Positions 12,052-26,061 of a DNA stretch of 64,000 bases are shown here, one piece after another (the first letter of the stretch is position 1; each line of letters opens with the position of its first letter). Origin of the DNA: Trichoplax adhaerens (Eukaryota > Placozoa > Uniplacotomia > Trichoplacea > Trichoplacidae). The notes below the pieces were generated by a model that saw only the letters and a list, made by a program, of their open reading frames with translations, had not been told where the DNA came from and searched no databases. The position numbers and the translations under genes were made by a program. Where the stretch lies: assembly GCF_000150275.1 (NCBI RefSeq), contig NW_002060944.1, forward strand, positions 3,979,080-4,043,079, given 5' to 3'.

Positions 12052-15000
12052 ATGACGATGGAACAAGATCCTAATGCTGTAAATTGTGTACGTCCAGATA
12101 TGGGCTACAATTGGCTAGGCAATTATGTTATTGAAAAAAAGATTGGCCAAGGACAATTTAGTGTTGTCTATAAAGCACGATGCTTGCTAGATAATTCACT
12201 AGTAGCTTTAAAAAAGGTTCAGGTAAGATTCATCATAATCCATTCGTTCCTTCTGCGCGTCGAATTGTAGCGTATCATCTCTGCTTGCACATTTGTCAAC
12301 AAGTAACGGTCTGCCGTGCTCATTTTGGATGTTCTTTCATTCAAATTCTTGACCAATGCCACCTTCGTACTGCTCTTGATAGCATTTGATACAGTGCAAT
12401 CTACCTTGTTTAAAATCGGTTAACCAATTTTTAATTTTCTTCCATTTTTACACCAAAGAAAGGGAATGGGTAGGACCTGATTGAAATACAGTACATGCGT
12501 ACCCTAAGTAAATACCGGTTCAACCCCAAAATAAACGTTCTGTTGCTTTTTTCCCCTTTCCTTCTCCAACTCGATCACTCCTCTCGATTTTGTTATACGT
12601 CGTGATTGATGATGGAGAAGAAATCAATCCATGTAGTTGGACAACATTCTTTTCTTACTGGCGAAATAGTTTTGCATTGCAGTATTACGAAATTGCTTAA
12701 CTACATTTGTTGTCCACATCAGCAGTTTAATTGATTTACTGTGATACCTTGACTTCGGTCATATGTCTTTTAATCGGACTGCAAGACAAAGCCTTATCAT
12801 AAGATAGTTTTATTTGATATCTGTATATGGACTCAGCGAACTTCCTAGTTACTTTTTCTTTCTTTCTTTAAATACACGACAACTAAATCATTGAATCTTC
12901 TTTAACCTAACCTTCATGATCATTCCATTTTATAATTTCAAATGAATTACTTTACTTTCCATTACAATGTTTTGCTGAAAATCAACTTTTGCACTTTCAA
13001 TGACTTAATAATCTACAGTTAGCATTGATCATCACTCACAATTTTATATTACCACATCCAATCAATTGTTTTCGACTAGACCTGAGAAAGACTCCGTGAC
13101 TACTTTCTGTTCAAACGGAGCATTCCTTTACTCGTAATAATGAAAACTTCGATCTATGTTCCACCGGAGTAATCATTCTGAATACACCAGACATTTATCC
13201 TGTATATCAATCCATTCTACTGTATTATTTTGGAAATTTTTTCCATAGCTGATTGTGATGGTTTCTACCTACTGCCAACCAATGATCGCACATTCTCTAC
13301 CATGATTTTTGATACAGTACCATTTAAAAATGAAATCAAGTAGAATCATTCTAACTAGAGTTAACATCTTTTATCTTGTGCCATGTTTTGGCTTCTAACG
13401 AATGTATCCGTATTACTGTAATCAATCTTGATGTTGCCATTGTATCAACTCTTGTAAGATCACAGTAAAAAAAGTCAAGACAACTACTTTGGGCGTCATA
13501 TAAATTCCCATCAAGTAGTGTAATTAAGTATATTATGTACTGTGTATCCTCATATACAAAAGCGTATCGATCCATGACACAAGTTAAATTAATTATCCAT
13601 TTTATTATAATACCGCTAGATATTTGAAATGATGGACGCTAAAGCGCGTCAAGATTGTCTCAAAGAAATAGACTTGTTGAAGGTAAGTTGTGAATAATAT
13701 TATTTTAACTCTATTACCATTAATTATCTGCTTACATTTCCATGATTTGCGCTTAAAATTCACACTCTTTCACGCTACCCGTGTTATGTTAAAACCGGAA
13801 AAATATCTAGGCCTTTTAGATATGACTGTAGTATAGACTTTATTAACAGATTGATAATACAGTCTTACTGCGAATTTTATTCTTATTGTAGGACAACGCC
13901 TACAATAGTATTGTAGAATTCGTCAATTCGTTAATGCTAATCAACGTTATGTTATACTACCTTCTTTTTTTAATATGTCCTAACTAATAATAATTGATTA
14001 TATAGCATGATATTCTTTTCGTACATGTAAATGTCCCTGATTGTAATGAAATACTTAGATAGGACTGCTTATAATGCTGCTATAGCAGCAAGTCATCATA
14101 AAAGTACAAAGTTGTACCTTACAACAATTTTAGTTAGGAAGAACGACATAGACATCCAAGATTTATTTCTTTTATGTTGTTTTTATATATTTCCCTAATT
14201 ATTGTAATATTGTCAAAAGTTTCATGGTCTTTTCTTAGTATGTATGCGACACCTTAATTGTAATTAGCCTTGTTATCCGTTAATGACAATAAAAATAAAT
14301 TCATCGTTCTGTAATTAACCTGAAAAAAAGATAACACTTTATAAGATTGTTTAGTTAACTTAAATTTAGTTAATTAAAAGGCTAAGTGTTCGCTGATATC
14401 TAATCTCCTATACATTTGAAGCACTTTCTAAAATTTATCCACTTTTTTTGCTACATCTATACTCAAAGTCATTGGAGCATCCAAATATTATTAAATATGT
14501 GGCATCTTTTATTGAAAATAATGAAGTAAGTTGCGACAAGCTATTTGAAATTAGATCTACTCTGCTGAGGCAAAAATATAAAGAGTGATTGATAAATATA
14601 CCATCATATGGCTTTTTATTTAAATAGAATTATATCATGAAAATATCTATTACTTGTATAGCATAATTTTTAATAACTCTGTCAATTGACATTTTTCTCT
14701 ATCTACTGGACATTTTGCAATAATTTTAGCTAAACATTGTTCTAGAATTAGCTGATGCTGGCGATCTATCAAGAATGATCAAGGTTTGCTACCAATAAGT
14801 ATATCTGGGATATATATATATAGCTTACTCGTAATTTTACCTTTCAAACACATATCATAGACGTATTGCTAGCCCTCATCAGCTTGAAGTTAGAATTTGT
14901 ATGAATATTAAGTTATTGTTATAATTTCTCATAGTAACAAATTTAACAGGTGTACATTAAAAATGGTGTATCATCCTTAATTCTAAAACCCGGAATTTCA

Positions 15001-16710
15001 ATATGTGTAAAAAGTTGATAGTTCTGCGTTGATCATGTCATCTAGCAAGTGGAGAATGTACTACTCTAATACTTGCATGAGCGAGATTACCTTACTTATT
15101 TTAAGATATTGGTAATCTGTTGTAACCGTCCTGAACGTTTTATTTCTGGATATTAATTTTAAAAAAATGTAACTAAATCCTCGTTGCTTATTTCATGCAT
15201 TAAAGCTTGCGATCGTAAAGTACTATGAACTATCTGTTGCTCTAGTTTCATTTTCACAAATTTGATATACAGCAATGGCATTAATTAAAGTAGTACTTCC
15301 GTATAGTATCGTTATGGAAGGTAATGTGTATGCATTCTATACTATCCTCTGCCTTTTTTTCATTTCTAATTGTTGAAATTTCGTCGTGTAATATACGCAT
15401 ATACCAAGATTGTGAATACTAAATTCAATTTTTTAACCTTATTAGTAAGAATATACTGTTAATTTTATACCTTAAATCTTTCGAAACACCAAGATAATAA
15501 GTCTTATCTCTGTTTTTATTTTAGCATTTTAAGAAGCAAAGACGGCTTATACCGGAGAAAACTGTTTGGTAAGTTCCAATTATTTTACTAGTCAAATAAA
15601 AATTAATCAAGGAAAAACTTTTTGCTGGAGCAGTTGCAATTATCGCAATGATACTTTCGCAAGTTTTATATATGGACTCTCAATCTTCTCGTAGGAAGTA
15701 CTTCGTACAATTATGCAATGCCCTAGAACATATGCACTCACGTCGCGTTATGCATAGAGGTTAGTAACTCCACAAAGTTTTATGCTAGCTTAATTTATCA
15801 GAATTTACGAATCCATACTAGCATGTTAATTAAAAGTATATGTATTATATTTTACAATCTTGACGGACATAGACTCACTTTTATTATATTAATTATAATC
15901 TCATTGGATTTAAGCTTTATCAACTAATACCTTTGTAAATTATACCACCTTAAATTCTTAACTAGATATTAAACCTGCTAACGTCTTTATAACTGCAACT
16001 GGTATTGTTAAACTGGGAGATCTTGGATTAGGCAGATATTTTAGTTCCAAAACAACTGCTGCCCATTCTTTAGGTGGAAAATTTAGACTGTTTTAAATTA
16101 ATTGATATTGTTCTATATCGATATAAATTATTTTGAATACTCTATAATGGATGACTATTTTATCTTGATTCTAATAGTGGGGACACCATATTATATGTCA
16201 CCGGAAAGAATACATGAGACTGGATATAACTTTAAGTCTGATATATGGTCTCTTGGCTGCTTATTGTATGAGGTCAGTATGGTATCTTCAAGCCTTGAGC
16301 TAATTTTGAATTATATTTCATACTATAAATAATATTGAGATATTAAAAAAGTAAATAATTTCGTTATGTTTACGTACAGATGGCAGCATTACAATCTCCA
16401 TTTTATGGCGATAAGATGAATTTATATTCATTATGTAAAAAAATTGAACAATGCGATTACCCTCCGTTGCCTGCTGACTATTACTCGGAAGAGGTAAAAT
16501 AAAATTGTTTTCTTACAATTACATCCATATTTTTCATTTCTTTCATAAAGTTATGATTTTACTGACTTCTTTAATGTACTATAACAGTTAAGGGGACTTG
16601 TCAATGCTTGTATTAATCCCGATCCAGAAAAAAGATGGGATATTACATATGTTAGTAATATTGCTCGCCAAATGAATGCACGTTTCCAGCAACAAGCACC
16701 GCTGAAGTAA
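12052..16710 (+). CDS. NEK7: NEK6/NEK7-type mitotic serine/threonine kinase
   Basis: NIMA-related kinase; NEK6/7 act in spindle assembly and, for NEK7 in vertebrates, inflammasome control. Ten coding exons: 12052-12222, 13620-13682, 14469-14525, 14730-14783, 15525-15568, 15695-15759, 15966-16073, 16178-16272, 16380-16493, 16588-16710, giving 297 residues (human NEK7 is 302). It is almost entirely kinase domain: Gly-loop GQGQFSVV at 32-39, Lys54, MHRDIKPAN at 149-157, DLG (not DFG) at 170-172 as in NEK6/7, and [13 protein letters not shown] with the activation Ser at about 186. It is a single ancestral NEK6/7 gene as far as sequence shows; the split into NEK6 and NEK7 is vertebrate. Intron 1 is about 1.4 kb. 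Its 3' end faces COG7. Confidence 0.95.
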
Positions 16711-17736
16711 AGTGGATTCAACAGCTTTGGTCGCAAAGTGACTTAGGATCTCATCGATCTTGTATAGAATTATCATTATTTGAATAAGATTTTAAAATCA
16801 TTCGTATTCCAATACTTAATTGTAATGGTGACTAAAAAATATTATTGATAATATTCATGTACTACAGATAAAGATGATAAATGCATGACTGCGCATTTAA
16901 ATATATTGTAACGCTCAGAAAATAGCTATTTTAAATTCTAGGTCTATGTACTTTATCTGTGCATATCTAATCTTAACTTTTATCGTTTGTTATGTATTCC
17001 ATCTTAGATTTATTATTAAGCAGCTGTTTCTTGATTATAATCGCCGCTTCGAAGCGATCTCAATTTATCATTTTCAGTCAACCTGATTTTGCGTGAATTA
17101 CGTAGTAATTTTATTTCAAATTCTTATATATAGCCCAAAGCTCCCTTCTTACTAGACAAAAAGATAGAAAGCTGTAATTCTTTCAGTTATCGATGACAAG
17201 CTTTAATCACAGAAAAATAGAATAAAGTTCTAGGGCGACCGTAAATCTAATTTTTCCTTTGTTTTTAAACTGGATTCTCCGATGGCAAAAACCTTTCTAA
17301 TATCATTACGAAATAGATTTCCTTAGCAATAGAAAATTTGCTAATTCACCGTAAAGATTGAACGTACTAAGTCACATCTACAAATACTTACCTATTCGTA
17401 AGCTATGAATGGGTGCTACTGCTATTATAGATTGAGGATATTCTTATGTCAAGTAATTTAATAGCTAATGCACTACTATCCCAACATGCATTCATTGAAA
17501 CATCTTAATTTTATTATAATACCTTGTACGTTACTTTCATTCCAAAATAGTGGCAAATACAAATGCAGTATTAGTAGCAATACCCAATTACTAAATAAAT
17601 GATATTACGTTAAAATATATTAGGTTATTTTCATCAAGCATATACACATTACAACAACTATAATCGAAATATTTGAACATTTCCATAAATGCTATCATAT
17701 GAGTAGAAAAGTTACATTGACCCTTCCAAGAAACTA
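16711..17736. other. Convergent 3' interval between NEK and COG7
   Basis: About 1 kb of AT-rich sequence between the two stop codons, expected to hold both 3' UTRs. No exon, tandem repeat or GTAC-palindrome patch seen. Confidence 0.5.
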
Positions 17737-20700
17737 TTATAAATTTATATTTCTAATTTTAGCTATTCCATCTGCAATTTCTTTCAAAATTTGTTGATCT
17801 TTTACACTTTGCTGAAATTCTCTATAAAAAAAACATGCATTTATCGTATGTTACTTTATAGATACAGATAATACTGAAGACCAATAAAAAAGAAATGCTT
17901 ACGAAGACGGAGACTTTAATAGTAAAACGATTTGCTTAAGTTTTATCCCTGGTGATATTTCTAGTGCTTCCAGGATATTAAATAAGTATTCTGAAATAGG
18001 TAAAGTGATCGCATTAAATTATCTTGATTTTGCTTTCTGTTATTTCATTTGAAACCAACCTATATCTTCAATTAACTGTCTAGCTGCGTGATCAGTTAAA
18101 GTGGGTATTTTCATAATGTTCTCGACGTACGTCAGTACAGTTCCTCTAGCAACAGCACCCAACCAGTAGATTGTAGTATCGTTTACGTTTAATGAAGTAT
18201 CTTCGTTATCTAATTTGAAGATATAGCAATATAATCAATTATCCTAAATTAAAGCATAGTATACTGATGCTATTTAGTTAACCAGAAGTATCCGGGTAAG
18301 GCAATTTTCCTTCCTTCAGAGCCATTTCAAGGGAAGGATTATTTTGAGTAGCGAATGGCTCCAGCTGTTGCGGTAAGTTAAGTAAATAATCGCCAATCTA
18401 AATTAGATAATTCACATAGATAACAAGATATAAAGTATTTAGCCATTTAATATCTAATGTCTATTCAATAATCAGATTACGAGTATATATATACTTGGGT
18501 AATATAACTTGAAGGAGATATAAATGTGGGTAAATCTTCATTAGATACATCAGAAACTTCTTTTTCAGCACTCCAAACCTACGGATATTGGAGTGTATTT
18601 AGTAGATAAAAAAATGTAATGGATAACAATCATGAACACAAATGGCACTGTAATAAAATCTTGCCTCCATCATCGGCATGGCTGATAATTGCTGTTGGAC
18701 TTTGGAGAATATTAAATCGAAAGCAAACAAGTGGCAAGACTCATTTAAATCACAGCATCGTTGACGAACACTTGGCAAGAAAACGAAGTCGTGCCCTTCT
18801 GTAATTAAATTAGGGAAATTCTAAGCACAGACCTTGACAGATTTAAGGGCTCATAAAGATTATGTACAATCAGGAATGAGTTTCTTACGTTCGTAAAATG
18901 TGATTATAACTAGTCATTATATCTTTTTTGTTTCATACCTTGTTGGCATCTTTCAACTAAATACGACAAGGAAGACATCTCTTCTGAATCGTCATCTACA
19001 AGATAGTTGTAATGGACTAAAGTTCTCTGCAAATTTGCGGGTGCCAGTAGTTTGTCCGCCTGATTGTTAATACTTTTCTGTAATCGCGCGCTTAAGCTAT
19101 TAGATTTAATTATTATATCACCTGCAAATTTTGTAACATAAGCGATAGATTAAATACTGCAGTTATCGAATTTGAAAATATTTAATAAAAACGAACGCAT
19201 TTTTAAATTATAAAACAAGTAATGAAACATTATCGTACAGTACCGCAAGTTTGAATTAATCGAAAAGCGTTCTGAAAAACTGTCCAGTCATCTTGAAACT
19301 CGGTATTTTGACTAGCAGGTGAAGGAGCTGTTATATTTGAAAGGACCCCAATACGACATAAATCGCGTAAATTTTTTACGATATCAAAGTGTTCGTTTAG
19401 GTACTTGATGAAATACGTCTGCAAGTGGAGATTTTAACGATTACTATTACACTTAATTTAAGGTATTCACAACTAACATAATCTTACCTCTAATGCACTC
19501 CCTAGCCCATAAATACCACAACCCTGAGTTAGATCAAAGCATCTGTTTCTAGCCTGACAGAATTAAATAGAGCAGAGAGTAACAATTAAGCAGGCTTTCA
19601 CATGACGTTAGCAATCAAAGTTGTCCAATTACTTCAAGAACCGCAAATAAGAAATGTGCGCATATTTATAAGATAGACGGAGCATACATATAACTTAAAA
19701 GAATTTTAACTGATATTATGGCTTTAAATGGTTAGAAAATTTTGAGCGAAAACTCATGTTACGCGCATAATACCTCATTCGCCCACGTAAACGCCTTACC
19801 AACGTATTCATTAATTCGACTCACTGTGTCAAGAATACCATCTATCTCCTATGCGTAACAAAATATAAGTATATCAATACGCTAGGTCATATAAGAGCCT
19901 TAAGGTAATAATTTGTAACTATTATAATATTCTAAATCTGATGAAAACGTACAAAACTTAATGATTTAAGATTAGCCATAAGATTTTCTTTCTCCCAGTC
20001 AGAGTATTTCAGTAAAAGTTTTGTAAATGGAGAATGGATAGCTTGTACAAGTTGATTTGTTGTTCTTGGATCATTAACTGTCGTTTTTATAAGTAACGAA
20101 ATTAGGTTAGATTATTTACATTTTTTGTTGAATCATAGCAAAAAAGGATATGGTAGATAAACCAGTCCTCTCAGTTACATATACAAAGCCCTTATTTCTT
20201 ACTTTGCTGGTTGCTTAAAGCAGTATCGAGACCTTCAGCAAATCTAAATGTACACTGGTAAAGCGGAACAAAAAATATAAATACTACTGTAGTGATTAAT
20301 ACGTAAGATATGCAGTATTGAATAGTGGTTGTGAATTCATACATTGAAAAACTAGAAAGAGCTAACAAGTACCTTTCTAAAAGCAGTTAGCTGTTCAATT
20401 TTCATTACTGGATTAGCAAAGTCGTTGATGTAGTCACTTATGTATTGATATATGGACGGGTCTAAAGCAGATAAACTTTGTGCAAGCACGCTATTAACTA
20501 AATCAATTGCATTCGGAAATATCTGTACACACCAAGAAACCTATTAATGAATCACGAATTAGTACAATGTAAGTAATTATCACATAATTAATTTCATATT
20601 GGACACCTAAGTAGATATATTATAGAGCGAAATGATAACTGATTCTAATCAATCCAGTACCTCTGCATGCCAGCTCGATAAAACTAAGTCATAAAATTCT

Positions 20701-23098
20701 TCAAACATTGGTAACGTTTCCATATCTTCTCTAATTAACGCTGACCAGGCATCCTGTAGAACACTTTTACGACAATGATTGTAGTAACGTTCTAAGAAGT
20801 TCATGCGATAGATATCCTGAAATATTCTGACATAATCGCGTGTTGCTTCTATGAAAGACAAATTTGCAACGTATTCTCACTTATGGATATTTAGCTGATA
20901 AATAATTTGAAAGTAAAAAAATTTTCTAACCTATATCATGATCATTAAAAGCAGCGATGAGTTTCGGCGATACTAAAGCTTCTAATTTATCTTTTAATTT
21001 TTCTAACGTTTGTTTACGCTTTTCATAATCCGGTAAGTAGTTAAGAACTTCCTATAATACCAATAAATTAATTACGATATCTCTTATTAAGACGCATTCT
21101 GTTTACATATAAATGGGTAAAAAAGTAATAACTTAAGAAACTTTGCTTTTCGTTTCAAACATACAGCATTATTGAAAGTTCTATTTACTACATGTCGTAT
21201 ACTTACAAGGCTGTGTTGCATACTTGTGAGCATACTAGCAATCTGTAAAGAAAACCGTTATTAACTTTTGTATAAACCCATCTCCAAATAAACTTTATTC
21301 ACCACCAGTCCCAGCAGATACACTGACCGGTTAAGGCTACACTATATCAAGACTCACTTTTAAATACTTACAGCATCAATATCTCCACGCTTACAGATAC
21401 CATCCACATCTGACACTAAAACGCTCCAATTATCAGCTTCCTGCATATTCAATAAATCCATATTAAAAGATTTTGATATGATAAAAATGCTTTAAATATT
21501 GATTCATTAGGTGACGTTATTTACATTATAGCATTACTATTACTATAATACTATAGTTACACACTTGTATGACATTAGAGGCAGCTTGCATCCGAGATTT
21601 AATGCTGTCTAATTCAACTAGCATTTTCATGGATTCAGATGTTTCTATCTCCACCTATAAGGGTAATATGCAACAATACCATCATCTCTTAGGGGTTAAA
21701 AATAAATAAATCTAATAAAATTTAGCTATTCTTGTATTCGTATAAAACCCTATCATTGTATCAATCAACAAAACTATACGTATATCGTAACTTAGTACAT
21801 TTCTGCATTAGCAGCTAAAATGGAGTAGTCTACCCGCTTGCAATAGTGAAAAATAGTAATAAAGATACCTTCTCTATATCGTTTTTGACAGAGTTCATCT
21901 GATCTTTTAATAAAGTTGTCTCTTTATAGACCCCTTCAATTTCACGTAGAACCCTAAATATGACATCAATTACTAATCCATAAGTAATCAATCGAACATT
22001 TATAACGATTCCTACAGCACATTTACAAGCAATCAGCATTAATAGCTGTGTACTACAAGGGTATGTAAATCTTTATCATTAAATATCATAGTGAACATAT
22101 CGAGCCTATAAACGATGAGTAATACTAATGCATCTCATTTTAAGAGTACGTATGTCATTTGTATACAACAGGAATGAAGAGTAGCATTTGTAAACAGTAA
22201 CGACAGGTACCTAGGTAGATTTTGAACCATTTGCTGGCTTTCTTCTTCTAATGTATTATTGGCTTCCTGTAGATTAGATAAAGTAAACATTCATCTTTTT
22301 AACTATCTTTAAAGCTACTATGACGTTTAGCTGTATAGACGCGTATATATACGATACGTTGTAACACTGTGCTGAAGAAGGAGGTAAATTAAACCTTATT
22401 ACCTGAATATAAAGTTGTAATTTCATGACTAGAGTTGATGCATGAGCCTGCAAGACAATATAAGTTGATGCAAATTATCAATACTTCATTTATCTACAGT
22501 AGTAGTATGTTATCAATCATACTAAATATGTTCCATCATTGTTAGTTGATATTTATTTATTTACATCTAAGGCAACGTTGGGATCTTTATTTGATCGAAG
22601 AGCTGCGTTAACCCATTTTTTTACATCGAAATCGCTATCGGAAAATCTGGAGAAATCCTACACAGCAAAAACAAACATTATACAACCTCTCTCTCTCTTT
22701 TTCTATAGCTAATGAAAAAATCAGACTAAGACACTTCAATATCGAAAGGAAAATGTTGAAATGGGTAGCCCAACAAATGATTGTACAATCATAGTAAACT
22801 ATTTATCGTCTTCAAGAGGAAATTACCCCTATCTGCAACTGTTCGACTGTCGCTATGCAAAATTATCGTCGTCGAATGCAGAAACTAAAGTAGAAAATAA
22901 GCAATTCCTTTCTAATATGAGTGTAATATCCATACTAGTAGCTGCAAGCTATTGAAAATAAAGCAATATAACGAACGACTAAAATTTTTGAAAGTAATGT
23001 CTTACGCATACATGGCATAGCACCATACTGTGACCTAAACGTCATTGCACTAGCTCGTCTTTTTACAAGCCTATTTAATCCCTACATTCATTTACCAT
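17737..23098 (-). CDS. COG7: Conserved oligomeric Golgi complex subunit 7
   Basis: Lobe-B subunit of the COG tether for retrograde vesicles at the Golgi. Exons from 22657 to 17737 (22657-22565, 22447-22403, 22266-22211, 21953-21869, 21654-21565, 21440-21372, 21242-21207, 21051-20931, 20848-20661, 20522-20373, 20254-20203, 20077-19953, 19848-19774, 19553-19488, 19418-19244, 19121-18939, 18798-18665, 18578-18495, 18397-18283, 18209-18060, 17990-17903, 17821-17737) join in phase to about 755 residues (human 770). Landmarks are DFSRF..DFDVKKWVNAAL, HASTLVMKLQLYIQ, FQDDWTVFQNAFRLIQTCG and LEPFATQ. The first of these exons opens at Asp, where human COG7 reads M-DFSKF, so I infer the ATG at 23098-23096, immediately followed by GTAAAT, as a one-codon coding exon. 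The intron after 18665 starts GCAAG. Confidence 0.93.
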
Positions 23099-23610
23099 GA
23101 CGTTAACGGCGTGTAAATCTTGCAGATATGTCTTGAAAAGCTTAAGACCAGCAGTTTTTCTTAGACTTTTTACGTCAATATTCACTACAACATCATCATC
23201 TCCTTAGATATTCGACCATTTCATTGAGGCAGCACAACTTTCAATGGCGGCTGTCCAACTTGTGAAAGCTGGACCAATACCGACCTGGGGAGAAGTGATC
23301 GCTATGGGAATGACTTAGTACCGAAAACTGTACCCTTGACTGGACTACAGTACCGTAGACTGGTACTGTATGAGTGGCAGTACTAACGCGTCATCATTAT
23401 TCGATTGTATACGGACGGTACAGCAGGTGGGACAAGATACGGCTGGTTGGTTTCTTTTGTATGGCAACTCGGCCGTGGTAGGAGTCACACGAGTTGGGTA
23501 GCAGGTGTGCGACAGTACCGTGTACTGTACGAACTCAGCCTGTACTGTACACTGTACACTGTATAGGATGATACCTTGCTCCACTACACTGATGATGCGC
23601 AATTTAGCAA
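23099..23610. promoter_or_regulatory. Shared divergent promoter, COG7/EXOSC2
   Basis: Only about 510 bp separate the inferred COG7 start (23098, minus) from the EXOSC2 start (23611, plus), so both promoters must lie here. The EXOSC2-proximal half (23330-23570) is GC-richer than the surroundings and dense in GTAC palindromes (CAGTACCGTAGACTGGTACTG, GTGTACTGTACG, TGTACTGTACACTGTACA). No TATA box at a convincing distance. Confidence 0.5.
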
Positions 23611-25864
23611 ATGCTCAAAATGGCTAATCGTGCCGGGAACAACCTTGGCAATCGCTACTCGGATGAACTTACAAGCACTTTAATCACTCTTCCAAGCAAG
23701 AGATTAGCATTAGCCAAGTCTACATTAGATGCAATACGAGATAAGCACTTTGTATGTCCTGGTAATACAATCACAGAAGATATTGGTTATATGAGGTTAT
23801 AATCCATGTACAGTAATTAAAATCGCTAAAATCTGCACAAAATGGCAATGAATATTATTATACCTTATATGCACAATGATACTTATATTTTCGCAACTCA
23901 TATTCAACGTAAAATAGAACAAAGAATTGAGGATATTCATTAAAATATTATTATCTGCTCTTAACTTCTTGCCAATATCAAAATAGTGCATATATAAATA
24001 TTGGTAATAAATGACAATTTTCCATTCATGTAGAGGCCATGGAACCTACCTACAAGACAACAAACTCAAGGCTTCTGTTGCAGGGTTCGTCGAAAAGGTC
24101 GGAAAGCTGATTTGCGTCAAGCCTGTCAAATCAAGGTACTACATTCCCTCTATCATAATTCATTCAAATATACAAAGCTAAGGTATACTAGTAGGCTATG
24201 ATAGACTACACTTAAGTACTCCTTGCATATAATTATTAAATGCTCGTATAAATGAATTACTGTTTCATCAACTAACAATATGATAATATGCGTATCTCGA
24301 TATCAATAATTCTGCAACGAAATTTCTAAAATTGCTAATTCTCATCTCATAGATATAACGGCGAAGTCGGTGATGTTGTGGTTGGTATAATTACTGAAGT
24401 AAGTGCATAATACACTTACTACTTTAAAGAAGCTTTAATTGCAAATTTGTTGTCAATTTTACGCATTGCAATCTTTATACAGTAATAAGTATATACTGTA
24501 CTATGTATTTACTTGACTGCCACTTATTACTAAAGTAGTTTTCGATTGCACGCAACTACAGCACCATAGTACATTAATATAACTACATGATACTGTATGT
24601 ACTGTATATTTAGGTTGGCCAGAGGCGTTGGAAAGTCGACACTTATTCTAGATTAGATTCACTTTTAATGCTATCGGCCGTAAATCTACCAGGTGGAGAA
24701 TTGGTACGTTTCTACTGTAAATGATCAACAACGCCTGCGCTTTTTGTCTGCGTTAATGTGGCATTCAATTAGCATTATTGTTTTAAAACGTGAATTAAAT
24801 AAGTAAAAAGCTCTCTTTTTCTTGATTTTTTACTAAAATCAACAGAGGCGGAGATCGGAGAAAGATGAACTAATGATGAGACAGCATCTAACTGAAGGAG
24901 ATCTAATTAGTGTATCCTAATGACGTGTAGCCAGTAGTTAACACTGTATAATATTGCATAATTGTCAGAATTACTTCTACAAATTATCGCCATGCAGTAG
25001 ATAGCAAATACATTCAATGGTTTAGTAGCTTCGTAATTCCACCAAAATCAGCTATTGCATATTACAGTATTTACCCTTGACGACAATTGCATCTAGGCTG
25101 AAGTACAATCCGTTCACGGTGATGGCTCATTAGCATTGCACACGAGAAGTCTAAAATATGGCAAGGTAAGGTAGTCCTATCTTTCATACGTAATCGTATG
25201 AAACTAAATCTGTACTGAGTTTGCCTACATCTATCGCTAACGTTATTGTATAATCCTATTCAATAGCTGATTCAGGGTACTTTGGTAACAGTAGCTCCAG
25301 CATTGATAAAAAGATGCAAGACGCATTTTCATAATCTAGAATGTGGAGCTAGCATTATTTTAGGAAATAATGGTTATATTTGGATTTCTCCGCTATTGAA
25401 GGAAGATGCGGAAAATCAAACAACAAAGTCGGATACCTCAACACGTAGCGATCCCTTAAAGGTATAATTAGCTTGATTTCTATCAGATTTTACCACAACT
25501 TTATAATTGACAACCTGATGATTAATTAACGTCAATATTTTTATGTTTCTTTCCTTATCAGGAGATAAGTTTAGTCGAACGTGAAATTGTAGCTAGATTA
25601 AGAAATTGTATTATGGCATTGGCCGAACGACAAATGTTACTATATGATACATCCATAACTTATACATACGAAGCATCTCTAAATTATCAAGTAAGTCAAC
25701 ATAAGAAGTGAATCAATCATTAAATAATTATTTATGAAACAATAATGGAATTTAAAGATCAGAAACTGATTAAAAATATTACGATATTTTATCAGGTCAG
25801 AGAACTGCTACAAGCAGACGTAATCGAAGAAATTACTGATAAATGCTGTCAAAGATTACTTTAA
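23611..25864 (+). CDS. EXOSC2: Exosome complex component RRP4
   Basis: Cap subunit of the RNA exosome (3'-5' RNA decay and rRNA processing, nucleus and cytoplasm), binding RNA by S1 and KH domains. Nine exons: 23611-23795, 24034-24135, 24353-24398, 24614-24703, 24846-24911, 25097-25165, 25276-25461, 25562-25690, 25796-25864, all in phase, giving 313 residues (human 293). The second ATG at 23620 would give 310. N-terminal motif FVCPGNTITEDIGYMRGHGTY; S1 region GEVGDVVVGIITEV through LALHTRSLKYGK; KH-region signature CGASIILGNNGYIWI followed by the REIVARLRNCI helix. AATAAA at 25969 lies 105 bp past the stop. A spacer about 20 residues long and rich in polar residues follows the KH signature, as in relatives. 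Confidence 0.95.
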
Positions 25865-26061
25865 CTCATGTTCAAACAGTAAATGCTACTTTTCTGATAT
25901 TTCTAATCTTATTCAATCATGGATAAAGACGTATATTTACAAGGTATTTTTATTGTTTCTTAATGGTAAATAAATAATATAAAAGTATTATTGTACTGTA
26001 CAACGTGTTCATAGTTACATAAATTACTCCTGTATTTTAGACGATGCCAAAGGGCATTACA

